In this document: positions 37,890 through 46,487 of the stretch, one piece after another
Layout: the number at the start of each line of letters is the position of its first letter
Numbering within the stretch: position 1 is the stretch's first letter
DNA from: Inediibacterium massiliense
Lineage (GTDB): Bacteria > Bacillota > Clostridia > Peptostreptococcales > Thermotaleaceae
DNA length: 64,000 nucleotides
Assembly: GCF_001282725.1 (NCBI RefSeq)
Contig: NZ_LN876584.1
Coordinates: 1,122 to 65,121, forward strand
Direction of reading: 5' to 3'
Notes under the pieces: model-generated
Databases searched by the model: none
Told to the model about the DNA's origin: nothing
What the model saw: only the letters and a program-made list of their open reading frames with translations
Program-made: the position numbers and the translations under genes

Positions 37890-38690
37890 ATGAACATAAA
37901 AAATATGAAACTTCCTATTATTATATTTTTCATCTTACTACTCATTCATGCAGTCATAGGAAGTATTACCTTTAAAGCTTTTATCAATATCACAGCTATA
38001 GAGATCATATTAGCTGGTATTTTTCTATCTGTCATTATAAGCTTTTCATTTGATACTTTACTTCATACCATTCAAATGATCAAAAAAAGCTTTAAAGAAG
38101 AAATAAACTACGAAGCTTCTATTCACAAGGTTTATGATTTGAGTGTCAAAATAAAAAAAGATGGTGTTTTATCTATTCAATCAGACATAGATTCAGAAGA
38201 AAATATTTTTTTAAGAGATGCTATGACTCTTTTAAATGACTATAAAAAGCCTGAAGTCATGAGAGAAATTATGGAAAAAGATATTGAATCCAGAAAAGCA
38301 AATTTTTATAAACCTCATAATGTATTAAAAATGATTGCTCATGTATCCCCTTCATTTGGACTTATTGGAACTCTTTTAGGAATGGTAGGTCTTTTGTCTA
38401 ATATTCATCAAACAGATATGATTATGAGTAATATGGCATCAGCACTTATTAGTACTCTTTATGGAAGTTTAATCTCAAATTTTATTGCAGTTCCATTGAT
38501 GGGAAGAATGAAAGAATATATTGACCAAAATATATTGCAATATAGAATCATTATGGAAGGAATTTTACTTATTTCTCAAAACGATACAGCTAGAAATGTT
38601 TTTGATAAAATGAACGTTATGCTAAAAGAAGATCAAAGACTAACATATCCTAAAAAAACAATAGAAAGTGGTGAAGAATATGGAGGATGA
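37890..38690 (+). CDS. motA: MotA/TolQ/ExbB-family proton-channel protein (stator)
   Basis: 266 aa from the ATG at 37890, preceded by GGAGG; the in-frame start at 37827 lacks one. Four membrane helices: two near the N-terminus (about 8-28, 32-55), a cytoplasmic loop with a charged helical region (about 70-150), then SPSFGLIGTLLGMVGLL (about 157-175) and SALISTLYGSLISNFIAVPLMGRM (about 190-215). These are the MotA TM3/TM4 signatures. Couples ion flow to flagellar rotation with MotB, whose gene overlaps by 11 nt. Confidence 0.88.
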   Translation: MNIKNMKLPIIIFFILLLIHAVIGSITFKAFINITAIEIILAGIFLSVIISFSFDTLLHTIQMIKKSFKEEINYEASIHKVYDLSVKIKKDGVLSIQSDIDSEENIFLRDAMTLLNDYKKPEVMREIMEKDIESRKANFYKPHNVLKMIAHVSPSFGLIGTLLGMVGLLSNIHQTDMIMSNMASALISTLYGSLISNFIAVPLMGRMKEYIDQNILQYRIIMEGILLISQNDTARNVFDKMNVMLKEDQRLTYPKKTIESGEEYGG

Positions 38691-39378
38691 TAAGGATCAA
38701 TATGACATAGATATTTCTACAAATTGGCTTATTACCTATAGTGATATGATCACTATTATTCTTTGTTTTTTTATCATATTCTTTAGCCTCAATGCAAAAG
38801 AGATGAGTATGCTTACAGAAATCAAAGATTCTCTTTCAAAAAAAGTATCTACTTTAACTTCTGAAAACGAAAAATTAAAAGAAGAAAGAAATTCTTTAGC
38901 CGCAAAGCTATTTGGCCTTACAGACATTGAAAAAGATGTAGTAACTTCCAAAGAAGATTTTATTACTTTTTTAAGAAAAAATAATCTCCTAGATCAAGTA
39001 AAAATCCTTGAAAATGAAAGAGGACTTGTGATTCGATTTAGAGACAGCATTTTATTTCCAAGTGCAAAAGCAAATATTTCAAAAGAAGGCTATGAAGTAT
39101 TAGATCATATTGGAGAAAAATTAAAAAATATAGACAATGATATTATCGTAGAAGGATTTACAGATAATCTTCCTATTCGTACGAAAGAATTTCCTTCTAA
39201 TTGGGAATTATCTGTAGCCCGTGCTATACATGTAGTAAAATTTCTTACAGAAACAAAAGGAATTGATGAAAATAGAATTTCTGTAAGTGGCTTTGGAGAA
39301 AGAAAGCCTATTGATACAAATAAAACTTCTACAGGAAGGTCTAATAATAGAAGAATTGAAATTACTATATTAAATTAA
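38680..39378 (+). CDS. motB: MotB-family stator protein (OmpA domain)
   Basis: 232 aa from the ATG at 38680, with GGTG 7 nt upstream; a GTG at 38668 is less likely. A single N-terminal membrane helix with the ion-binding Asp (TYSDMITIILCFFIIFFS, about 19-37), a coiled-coil linker (about 45-80), and a peptidoglycan-binding OmpA domain (about 110-230; DSILFPSAKANIS, EGFTDNLPI, NWELSVARA, NRISVSGFGERKPI, NRRIEITI). Anchors the stator to the wall. The Asp in the YSD motif is retained. Confidence 0.92.
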   Translation: MEDDKDQYDIDISTNWLITYSDMITIILCFFIIFFSLNAKEMSMLTEIKDSLSKKVSTLTSENEKLKEERNSLAAKLFGLTDIEKDVVTSKEDFITFLRKNNLLDQVKILENERGLVIRFRDSILFPSAKANISKEGYEVLDHIGEKLKNIDNDIIVEGFTDNLPIRTKEFPSNWELSVARAIHVVKFLTETKGIDENRISVSGFGERKPIDTNKTSTGRSNNRRIEITILN

Positions 39379-39579
39379 AAATAAACAAAGTCATAAAAAA
39401 CGTCACTAATTTTCAAATTTGGAAAATATATAGAAACGATCGAAAATAGCATTACAAACTCGCTATGCTCAAACAGTGTAATGCTATTCATTTTCTCACT
39501 TATTCTATATTTTCACAAATTCTCAATAACTGTTCCTTATTTTTATGACTTTGCTAAAATATAGTTTGTCTTCAGTTTG
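39376..39579 (-). repeat. Family A palindromic repeat, copy A4 (inverted)
   Basis: Inverted relative to A1-A3. The arms at 39387 and 39553 are AAAGTCATAAAAA / TTTTTATGACTTT and the centre keeps ACAAACTCGC and GCTCAAACAGTG. Placed between motB and its terminator hairpin. The left boundary is taken from the 204-bp length of other copies and would touch the motB stop codon. Confidence 0.75.
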
Positions 39580-39608
39580 AGGCAGTTCCTATAGGAACTG
39601 CCTTTTTA
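39580..39608 (+). terminator. Terminator of motAB
   Basis: AGGCAGTTCC-TATA-GGAACTGCCT followed by TTTTTATT on the plus strand. It lies 200 bp past motB because repeat A4 intervenes. The minus strand has no U-run here. Confidence 0.8.
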
Positions 39609-41006
39609 TTCTGGTAATACTATAAATCTTATGATAAATAAAACAGCTAGTAGATACATAATCGGATGTACTTCTTTGTATTTGCCTGTGCTTACTTTCA
39701 TAATAGGATAAAAAATAATTCCTGCTGCGATTCCATTTGCAATACTATAAGTAAATGGCATCATAGCAATGGTAAAAAACGCAGGAACTCCTTCTGTAAA
39801 ATCTGAAAAATTTACATCTTTAACAGATTCAAGCATCAGCACTCCAACTATAATCAGTGCAGGTGATGTAGCTTGAGCTGGTACAATTCCTACAATTCCA
39901 CCAAAAAATAATGACAATATAAAAAGTATTCCTACTACAAAACTTGTAAGTCCTGTTCTTCCTCCTTCTGCAATTCCTGCAGTAGATTCAATATAGGTAG
40001 CAGTAGTTGCCCCTCCAAATATAGAACTACATGTAGTTGCAATAGCATCTGCCAAAAGAGCTTTTTTCATTCCTCTTATTTTTCCGTCTTTCTCAATCAT
40101 ATCTGCCTTTTGAGCTGTTCCTACTAAAGTTCCTATTGTATCAAATAAATCCACCAAGCTAAAAGTTAAAACCACCATGACTACACTCGTAAGTGCGCCA
40201 ATCAAACCTGCTCCATTATGTGATAATAGTCCATTAAAATCCATAGCAAAGAATGTAGGCTCTATAGATGGAGGCATACTAAACACTTTGAGTCCTTCTA
40301 CATTTGTAATCCCCATAGGAATTCCTATAAGTGTAGTCAAAAGAATAGAAATAAGCATAGCTCCTTTTACTTTTCTAGCCATTAAAATAGACATACTCAC
40401 AATTCCTATAAGAGTAAGAAGTACTCCTTTGTCTGTAAAATCTCCAAAGCTTATTAAAGTCCCTGGATTAGGTATTACAATTCCTCCGCTTTTTAATCCA
40501 ATAAGTGCAATAAAAAGACCAATTCCACCTGGAATAGCTGCTTTTATATTTTGTGGAAGACAATCCACAATTTTTTCTCTTATAGACGTCACTGTAATAA
40601 GTATAAATAATATTCCTGAGATGGCTACAGCAGCTAATCCCTGCTGCCAAGTATACCCTAGAGTAAGGCACACACTATAAGAAAAAAATGCTGTAAGCCC
40701 TATTCCTGGCGCCACTGCAAAAGGTAAATTTGCATAAAGAGCCATTATTAAAGTTCCAATAGCTGCAATCAAACAAGTTCCTGTAAAAACTGATCCTACA
40801 ACAGGATCTCCCAAAATAGAAATATTTAATGCTTCATCTCCCAAAAGTCCTAAAGTATTCATTCCTGATACTTTTAAAATATTAGGAATTACCAAAAGTG
40901 CATAAGCCATAGTAATAAAAGTAGTAACTCCTGCTAAAATCTCTGTTTTTACATTTGTTTTATGTTCTGATAATTTAAAGCATGATTGAAGTAAAGATTT
41001 CTGCAT
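39606..41006 (-). CDS. NCS2-family purine permease (AzgA/PbuG type)
   Basis: 466 aa, about 12-14 helices. AzgA-branch signatures: EILAGVTTFITMAYALLVIPNIL (about 22-45), PFAVAPGIGLTAFFSYSV (about 95-112) and the TTATYIESTAGIAEGGRTGLTS block (about 320-341). Imports guanine/hypoxanthine (or adenine) with protons. A purine riboswitch of guanine type and a terminator sit in the leader, which supports a guanine/hypoxanthine substrate. AGGAGG precedes the ATG. Confidence 0.93.
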   Translation of the reverse strand: MQKSLLQSCFKLSEHKTNVKTEILAGVTTFITMAYALLVIPNILKVSGMNTLGLLGDEALNISILGDPVVGSVFTGTCLIAAIGTLIMALYANLPFAVAPGIGLTAFFSYSVCLTLGYTWQQGLAAVAISGILFILITVTSIREKIVDCLPQNIKAAIPGGIGLFIALIGLKSGGIVIPNPGTLISFGDFTDKGVLLTLIGIVSMSILMARKVKGAMLISILLTTLIGIPMGITNVEGLKVFSMPPSIEPTFFAMDFNGLLSHNGAGLIGALTSVVMVVLTFSLVDLFDTIGTLVGTAQKADMIEKDGKIRGMKKALLADAIATTCSSIFGGATTATYIESTAGIAEGGRTGLTSFVVGILFILSLFFGGIVGIVPAQATSPALIIVGVLMLESVKDVNFSDFTEGVPAFFTIAMMPFTYSIANGIAAGIIFYPIMKVSTGKYKEVHPIMYLLAVLFIIRFIVLPE

Positions 41007-41033
41007 ATTTTTCCTCCTTTAATTTCTCTTTAA

Positions 41034-41066
41034 ATAAAAAATTCCATGGGATGGATCATCCCATGG
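41034..41066 (-). terminator. Riboswitch-controlled terminator (attenuator) of the purine permease
   Basis: CCATGGGAT / ATCCCATGG hairpin (41044-41066) followed by AATTTTTTATT on the minus strand, 34 bp past the aptamer and upstream of the coding start. The CCAT of this stem could instead pair with the TATGG of the aptamer P1, giving a ligand-controlled choice. Confidence 0.8.
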
Positions 41067-41099
41067 CAGCAATGTGTCTAGCACTTACTATTTGGACTT

Positions 41100-41164
41100 A
41101 CCATAGTGAGAAATTTACGGTTTCTCGTAGAAACTTCTAACCCTTATCATTAGAATTATATGGT
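41100..41164 (-). promoter_or_regulatory. Purine riboswitch aptamer, guanine class
   Basis: Minus strand: P1 ACCATA / TATGGT, P2 TTCTAA / TTAGAA with loop TGATAAGGG, J2/3 GTTTCTAC, and P3 GAGAAA / TTTCTC with loop CCGTAAA (GG of L2 can pair with CC of L3). J3/1 is ACTAT, with a C at the position that pairs with the ligand, which specifies guanine or hypoxanthine rather than adenine. Ligand binding should favour the downstream terminator. Confidence 0.9.
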
Positions 41165-41252
41165 CTATATAAAATAATACATTTATGTATGTTAACACCC
41201 TATTGTAAAAAAGTCAATAAAATCTAAAGTATTACAAATAATTCCCTTGTAG

Positions 41253-41301
41253 CTAAAGTCATAAAAAACGTCACTCATTTTCAAATTTGGAGAATATACT
41301 T
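41253..41301 (-). repeat. Family A repeat, fragment A6
   Basis: TAAAGTCATAAAAAACGTCA, then TTTTCAAATTTGGAGAATATA, identical in layout to one end of copy A4. The rest of the element is missing. Lies between the riboswitch promoter region and tRNA-Lys. Confidence 0.65.
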
Positions 41302-41441
41302 TGTCAACAATCTAAAATATTGTAAATAATTCCCTATGAATTATAAATAAAATCTATCTATAAAAAATAACTATAGATTATTTTTTATAGAGTAGACAAA
41401 ATTTAAAAAAAGGAGTAAAATAATATCCAGGTCAAAGATAT

Positions 41442-41518
41442 ACCTCATTAGCTCAGTCGGCTAGAGCACCTGACTCTTAATCAGGGTGTCCAGGGTTCGA
41501 ATCCCTGATGGGGTACCA
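41442..41518 (+). tRNA. tRNA-Lys (anticodon CTT)
   Basis: 77 nt with encoded CCA. Acceptor ACCTCAT/ATGGGGT, D-arm AGCTCAGTCGGCTAGAGC, anticodon stem CCTGA/TCAGG around CTCTTAA (anticodon CTT, decoding AAG), T-arm CAGGGTTCGAATCCCTG. Single tRNA gene followed by a terminator. Confidence 0.96.
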
Positions 41519-41521
41519 AAG

Positions 41522-41552
41522 AAAAAAGCCTTGAATTTTCAAGGCTTTTTTT
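41522..41552. terminator. Bidirectional terminator between tRNA-Lys and pstB
   Basis: AAAAAAGCCTTGA / TCAAGGCTTTTTT stem with A/T runs on both sides, serving tRNA-Lys (plus) and the pst operon (minus). Confidence 0.85.
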
Positions 41553-41553
41553 G

Positions 41554-42303
41554 TTATCCAAATACTCCTCCTATATATTGCTTTGTCCTTAGGTCCTTAG
41601 GGTTTTCAAATATTTCTTTTGTCTCTTTATATTCTATGACCTGTCCCTCTAATAAAAATAATGTATAATCAGATATTCTTCTTGCTTGTGAAAGATTATG
41701 GGTTACAATTACAATTGTATAATTCTGGGTTAATTCTTTTAACATATTTTCAATATTTTGTGTGTTTTTTATATCTAACGCCGAACAAGGCTCATCTAAA
41801 AGAAGAATTCTAGGTTCTACTGTAAGGGCTCTTGCAATACAAAGCCTTTGCTGTTGTCCTCCTGAAAGCTTTATAGCATTCATTTTTAAGTCATTTTTCA
41901 CTTCTTCATAAAGTCCTGCTATTTTTAATTTTTCTTCTACTATACATTTTAATTGTTCTTGATCTTTCATTCTATAATAAATAGGACCATAAGTCATATT
42001 TTTATAAATGGATAGAGGAAAAGGAGTAGGATTTTGAAAAACCATTCCTATATTTTTTCGAACTTTTTCTTTTTGTATACTTTTAATATCTATATCATTC
42101 AAAAATATATTTCCACTTTCAAAGACCTCTTTTTCTTCTTCTAGCATTCTGTTGATACTTTTAAGTAATGTAGATTTTCCACACCCTGAAGGGCCTATAA
42201 TAGATGTAATTTTATTTTTTTTAATATTTATATTGATTTTATTTAGTACTTTCTTGGTTCCATAAGATATGCATAAATCTTTTATACTGAGTATACTCTC
42301 CAC
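41554..42303 (-). CDS. pstB: Phosphate ABC transporter ATP-binding protein PstB
   Basis: 249 aa with a GTG start 6 nt after GGAGG. ABC ATPase: Walker A GPSGCGKST (about 35-43), Q-loop in GMVFQNPTPFPLSIYKNMTYG (typical of PstB), signature LSGGQQQRLCIARAL, Walker B ILLLDEPCSALD, H-loop VTHN. Energises phosphate uptake through PstA/PstC. Last gene of pstSCAB. No phoU or phoPR lies next to it. Confidence 0.93.
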   Translation of the reverse strand: MESILSIKDLCISYGTKKVLNKININIKKNKITSIIGPSGCGKSTLLKSINRMLEEEKEVFESGNIFLNDIDIKSIQKEKVRKNIGMVFQNPTPFPLSIYKNMTYGPIYYRMKDQEQLKCIVEEKLKIAGLYEEVKNDLKMNAIKLSGGQQQRLCIARALTVEPRILLLDEPCSALDIKNTQNIENMLKELTQNYTIVIVTHNLSQARRISDYTLFLLEGQVIEYKETKEIFENPKDLRTKQYIGGVFG

Positions 42304-42304
42304 T

Positions 42305-43129
42305 TTATTCCTCCTTCCTAAAAACCCCTATTCCCATTCCTATAGAGTTTAAAAATAACAAAATTAGCAAAAGAACAAAAGCAGTTTTATATGCATTTTC
42401 TATAGAAATTCCTTCTCCAATTAATAAATATAAATGATAAGGAAGCGCCATAGCAGGAGATAATATGTTTTTAGGAACAGGTGCATATACAACTGCTCCT
42501 GTAAATAAAATAGGAGCTGTAGCACCCATGGCAAAACCTCCTGCTAACGATATAGCTCCTATCATCTCTTTAACACACATAGGAAGTATGATTTTAAAAA
42601 AAGTATAAGATTTGGATACACCAAGAGCATAAGAAGCATGAATCATTTCTTGATCTATCTCTCCAATGATTTTTTCAATTCTTACTTCTATAAATGGAAA
42701 AATCATAATTCCTAAGATGATTCCTCCAGACAATAAAGAAATCCCAAGTTTTAAATGAACAACTAAAAAAGTATATCCAAATAAACCAAGTACAATAGAT
42801 GGGATTCCTGCTACAGATTGAGTCACTAAATGAATCAATCCCTGTATGTTTTTGTTTGTACAATAAAAATTTAAATAGATGGCTGTACTAATAGAAATGA
42901 TTCCCGCAAAGATACATGCAATCAAAGTAAAATATATACTTCCTATTATGGCAGGAAATATACCTCCCTCCGTTCCTAGGGGAAATCCTTTTGGGACTCC
43001 TGATAAAAACTCTTTATCAATCCCTCCTATTCCTTTTATAAGAATGTAGAAGTTTATATAAAGGACAATTCCTATAAGGAGTATCCCACTTCCTATACTC
43101 CAGATTTTTAAAGCCCTATGTTTTTCCAT
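42305..43129 (-). CDS. pstA: Phosphate ABC transporter permease PstA
   Basis: 274 aa from the ATG at 43129; the ATG at 43138 abuts the AGGA. Six helices with the permease loop typical of PstA (SVAGIPSIVLGLFGY and, near the C-terminal side, EMIHASYALGVSKSYTFFKIILPMCVKEM, the EAA-type coupling motif). Forms the membrane channel with PstC. An unusual 150-bp gap with a family B repeat separates it from pstC. Confidence 0.9.
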   Translation of the reverse strand: MEKHRALKIWSIGSGILLIGIVLYINFYILIKGIGGIDKEFLSGVPKGFPLGTEGGIFPAIIGSIYFTLIACIFAGIISISTAIYLNFYCTNKNIQGLIHLVTQSVAGIPSIVLGLFGYTFLVVHLKLGISLLSGGIILGIMIFPFIEVRIEKIIGEIDQEMIHASYALGVSKSYTFFKIILPMCVKEMIGAISLAGGFAMGATAPILFTGAVVYAPVPKNILSPAMALPYHLYLLIGEGISIENAYKTAFVLLLILLFLNSIGMGIGVFRKEE

Positions 43130-43169
43130 ATTTTTCATTCCTATCTTTCTATTCTTTTTTTCATACTAT

Positions 43170-43275
43170 AAAAAATTCGCATGTTCCTATGGTCACTGCT
43201 CATGGCCTAAGCGAAATTCTTTCATTTCATTCAGAATTTCCGTTGCTTAAAATTTGATGAAAATCTAACTTTTTA
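43170..43275 (+). repeat. Family B repeat, copy B1
   Basis: About 105 bp beginning AAAAATTCGCATGTTCCTAT, with GAAATTCT...AGAATTTC arms in the middle and TTAAAATTTGATGAAAATCT near its end. Matches the inverted copy at 63511-63616 over its whole length. Lies inside the pst operon between pstC and pstA. Confidence 0.8.
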
Positions 43276-43289
43276 AAATGATCTACAAT

Positions 43290-44153
43290 TTATTCATTTA
43301 TATAATTTCTTAAAAAGCAAAATATCATATTCACAATAAAAAGAATCATCATAAGTACAAAGCCTGATGCAAATAAAGCATGATAATGAATACTATCTAC
43401 TTCTGCTCCTCCCATTTCCAGGGCAATTAAAGATGGAATCGTTTGAGCTTTTCCAAATAATTTGGGGAAAATAGGACTATTTCCAATAACCATCATAACA
43501 GCCATAGTCTCTCCCATACTCCTTGCAAAGCTTAGAATCATTCCAGCCAATATACTCTTTTTAGAGGATGGTAAAACAAGATATCTAATCATATGCCACT
43601 TTGATATTCCTAGTGCATCTGATGATTTTTTATATCGTTCTAAAATCTTAACCATAGATTCATCACAAGTAGAAATCATATATGGCAGGGTCATAATAGA
43701 AAGGAGTATCCCTCCCACTAATACACTTTCTCCTGATGGAAAATAAAAATGCTTTTCAAAAAATTTTACCAATACCAAAAGACCCATCAATCCATATATG
43801 ACAGATGGAATCCCTGCTAGTAAATCTATAGCAGGTTTTATCATATTTCTAACTTTTCTATCTACTACACTGCTTAAAAATATAGATGCTCCTACTCCAA
43901 TAGGAATGACTATGATTAATGCTACAAAGGATACATAAAATGTGGACAAAATCATAGGGAAAATAGAAACTTGTGGATGAATTTCTGTTGGATTCCAATG
44001 ACTTCCTAATATAAAATCTATAAAAGATACTTGTTTAAATAAAATTATACTTTCCTTTGCAATAAAAAAGATAATAAAAGTTAAAATAGCTACAGAAAAA
44101 AAAGTAAGTATTCTCACCATATGAAAAAATATTTTTTCTCCTTTATACATCAT
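43290..44153 (-). CDS. pstC: Phosphate ABC transporter permease PstC
   Basis: 287 aa, six helices. PstC features: FILGSHWNP (about 44-52) after TM1, DLLAGIPSVIYGLMG (about 108-122), DALGISKWHMIRYLVLPSSKKSILAG (EAA coupling loop, about 180-205) and SFARSMGETMAVMMVIGN. Partner of PstA. AAGGATG precedes the ATG. It follows pstS after a strong hairpin that probably lowers its expression relative to pstS. Confidence 0.92.
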   Translation of the reverse strand: MMYKGEKIFFHMVRILTFFSVAILTFIIFFIAKESIILFKQVSFIDFILGSHWNPTEIHPQVSIFPMILSTFYVSFVALIIVIPIGVGASIFLSSVVDRKVRNMIKPAIDLLAGIPSVIYGLMGLLVLVKFFEKHFYFPSGESVLVGGILLSIMTLPYMISTCDESMVKILERYKKSSDALGISKWHMIRYLVLPSSKKSILAGMILSFARSMGETMAVMMVIGNSPIFPKLFGKAQTIPSLIALEMGGAEVDSIHYHALFASGFVLMMILFIVNMIFCFLRNYINE

Positions 44154-44170
44154 CTCACATCCTTAAATAG

Positions 44171-44206
44171 AATAAAATTCAGAAGGAAAACCTTCTGAAT
44201 TTTATT
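44171..44206 (-). terminator. Partial terminator/stabiliser between pstS and pstC
   Basis: 16-bp perfect stem (AATAAAATTCAGAAGG / CCTTCTGAATTTTATT) with a 4-nt loop, overlapping the pstS stop codon. Such hairpins after a binding-protein gene usually allow it to be made in excess over the permease. Confidence 0.75.
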
Positions 44207-45110
44207 TTGCAGGAACAAATCCCATATCTTCGATTGTTTTCATTCCCTCTTCACTTGTTAATAAATCAATAAATATTTGTGCTTGAGGAAGTATTTCTCC
44301 CTTTGTAAGTACCACTAGAGGTCTTGAAATTTTGTAATCTCCATTTACAATATTTTCTTTTGCTGGAGATACTCCATCTACATCTAAAGTAATAATTTTT
44401 CCTTCATTTTGATTGACCATTCCGTAAGATGCATATCCTACAGCATTTTTATTTTCCATAATTTTTGTAACTAATGCACCCATAGAAGGAGCTTGTATTG
44501 CATCCTCTCTTACTTTTTGATCTCCCATAACTTTGCTTTGGAATACTTTATGAGCTCCACCGCCTAAGTCTCTTGTTACCACAACAATTTCTTCATGAGG
44601 AAGGCTTTTTTCTACTTGGTCCCAATATTTATATTCTCCCGAAAAAATCTTTTGGATTTCTTCTGTTGTTAAATTTTTCTTTACTTTATGTATATTGTTT
44701 TCTGGATTTACTGAAATAGTTAAAGCATCTAATCCTAATACATACTCTTTATACCCTTCTATTTTTCCTTTTTCTTCATCAGATACACTTCTTGCTGTCA
44801 TTCCAAAATCACTTGTTTCATCTATAACAGATTTTACTCCTGCTGAAGATCCTCCTGCTGAAACAAAAATGTCTATGCTCTTTTGTGGAAAATCTTTATT
44901 TACTTGATCCCATGTTTCATATTTTTCAATAAAGTCTGTTGAAATTTTAGAAATGACAGGCGCTAATGTAGATGATCCTTTAAATAAAATTTGTGACTGA
45001 AAATCTGCTTCATTAGATGCAGCTTCTTCTTGAGGAGCTTGATTTGCACAACCTGTAAAAAGCGCAAATATTAAAACCATTCCCATAATCATACTCATGA
45101 CTCTTCTCAT
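44202..45110 (-). CDS. pstS: Phosphate-binding lipoprotein PstS
   Basis: 302 aa. Lipoprotein signal ending LFTGC (Cys21), then a periplasmic-binding-protein fold of the PBP-like type: ILFKGSSTLAPVISKI (about 41-56), FVSAGGSSAGVKSV (about 82-95), FGMTARSVSDEE, and VVTRDLGGGAHKVFQ (about 172-186), where classic PstS has a RxxGSGT-type loop. Binds phosphate outside the membrane and delivers it to PstCA. First gene of the operon, with GGGG upstream of the ATG. Confidence 0.9.
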   Translation of the reverse strand: MRRVMSMIMGMVLIFALFTGCANQAPQEEAASNEADFQSQILFKGSSTLAPVISKISTDFIEKYETWDQVNKDFPQKSIDIFVSAGGSSAGVKSVIDETSDFGMTARSVSDEEKGKIEGYKEYVLGLDALTISVNPENNIHKVKKNLTTEEIQKIFSGEYKYWDQVEKSLPHEEIVVVTRDLGGGAHKVFQSKVMGDQKVREDAIQAPSMGALVTKIMENKNAVGYASYGMVNQNEGKIITLDVDGVSPAKENIVNGDYKISRPLVVLTKGEILPQAQIFIDLLTSEEGMKTIEDMGFVPAK

Positions 45111-45152
45111 GTTTCTATCCCCTTTTTCATAAATTATGAACTTCTTAATCTT

Positions 45153-45181
45153 AGTATAGCATAGGCATTTTATCAGATAAG
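45153..45181 (-). promoter_or_regulatory. Candidate pst promoter with palindrome at -35
   Basis: Minus strand -10 TATACT (45153-45158). At 17 bp the -35 hexamer is poor (CTTATC), as is usual for activated promoters. The -35 overlaps the perfect palindrome TTATC-A-GATAA (45170-45180). No clear tandem TTAACA Pho box was seen. Confidence 0.45.
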
Positions 45182-45205
45182 ATGAAATTTTTCAATGATC
45201 GTTTT

Positions 45206-46354
45206 TTAAGTATAAGATTTCTTTATACATTTATACAAAGATTCTACAGCATAATCTACTTCTTTTTTTGTATTTTTATGCCCAAAGCTAAATCTCATAG
45301 TTCCTTTTGGAAATGTTTTTAATGTCTGATGAGCAGATGGTGAACAGTGAAGTCCACATCTTATCATAATTCCAAATTCTTTATAAAGATTATAAGCAAC
45401 CTCCCCTTGATCTAAATCTTTCACGTCAAGAGAAATTACACTCGTTCTATTTTTTAAATCCTTCTTTCCTACAATTTGTAGATGAGGCATATTTCCTACC
45501 CCTTCCATAAATCTATCTAAAAGTTCTATCTCCTTTTTTCGTATATTTTCTATTTTGTAATCTAGTATATATTCTAATGCTGCATGAAATCCATAAATAC
45601 CAGGAATATTCATGGTTCCTGCCTCAAACTTATCTGGCATATACAAAGGTTGTTCTTCATACTCTGATAAACTTCCTGTTCCTCCTTGTATAAAAGAATT
45701 TACCTTATTGACCATATCATCACTAATTAAAAATCCTCCAATGCCCTGGGGCCCTAGAAGTCCTTTATGCCCTGTAAAGGCAATGGCATCTGCTCCTAAT
45801 TTTTCGTAATCTATATCTAAAAATCCTGCTGTTTGTGCTGTATCTACAATAAATAATAGTTTATTCTCTTTACATATTTTTCCTACCTCTTCAAGGGGTA
45901 GAATCGTGCCGCATACATTTGAAGCATGAAGCATAATAATTGCTTTTGTATTAGACTTTATATACTTTTTGATTTCTTTTAAGTTTAATTCTCCTAATGA
46001 AGTACAAGGTACCTTTGTATATTCTACCCTCATCGCATGAAGAGGTCTCATCACCGCATTATGCTCCATAGAAGATACAATCACATGATCCTTCTCACTT
46101 AACATTCCTTTTAAAAGGACGTTTAAACTTTCTGTTATATTTTTTGTAAAAACTATATTCTCACTTCTTTTAAAATGAAACAGTTCACCAATAAGCTCTC
46201 TTGTTTCATAAACTATATTTTCTGCCTCAAAAGAACTCCCATAAGCTCCTCTATTAATATTACATCCAATATGGTTTAAATAATGACTCATTTGTTCTAC
46301 AACTCCAGGAGCCTTTGGAAAAGAAGTAGCTCCGTGATCTAAATACACATTCAT
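45206..46354 (-). CDS. Class V aminotransferase / cysteine desulfurase-like PLP enzyme
   Basis: 382 aa from the ATG at 46354, 7 nt after GGGGG; longer frames overlap that site. Fold type I PLP enzyme of the SufS/NifS-like group: YLDHGATSFPK (about 3-13), HNAVMRPL (about 98-105), the DTAQTAG cofactor motif, SFTGHKGLLGPQGIGG with the Schiff-base Lys (about 193-208), and GLHCSPSAHQ carrying the putative nucleophile Cys near the C-terminus. Divergent from yedE, so it may release selenium or sulfur from (seleno)cysteine for the YedE/YedF system. Plain cysteine desulfurase activity is equally compatible. Confidence 0.87.
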   Translation of the reverse strand: MNVYLDHGATSFPKAPGVVEQMSHYLNHIGCNINRGAYGSSFEAENIVYETRELIGELFHFKRSENIVFTKNITESLNVLLKGMLSEKDHVIVSSMEHNAVMRPLHAMRVEYTKVPCTSLGELNLKEIKKYIKSNTKAIIMLHASNVCGTILPLEEVGKICKENKLLFIVDTAQTAGFLDIDYEKLGADAIAFTGHKGLLGPQGIGGFLISDDMVNKVNSFIQGGTGSLSEYEEQPLYMPDKFEAGTMNIPGIYGFHAALEYILDYKIENIRKKEIELLDRFMEGVGNMPHLQIVGKKDLKNRTSVISLDVKDLDQGEVAYNLYKEFGIMIRCGLHCSPSAHQTLKTFPKGTMRFSFGHKNTKKEVDYAVESLYKCIKKSYT

Positions 46355-46487
46355 ATTCATTCCCCCATAAGATAAATCTATCATCAATCTTAAACTATAA
46401 GAATGTTTTATTTAACATTTATTGTATAAATTGTTAATCTTAACTTATACGCAATATTAAAAATATTCTATCACAGGAGGGGTGAAT

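Noticed and set aside
37890-39378. Zorya-like defence pair (MotAB homologues)
   Set aside because: The two proteins have normal MotA and MotB lengths and motifs, and no ZorC/ZorD-like gene follows.
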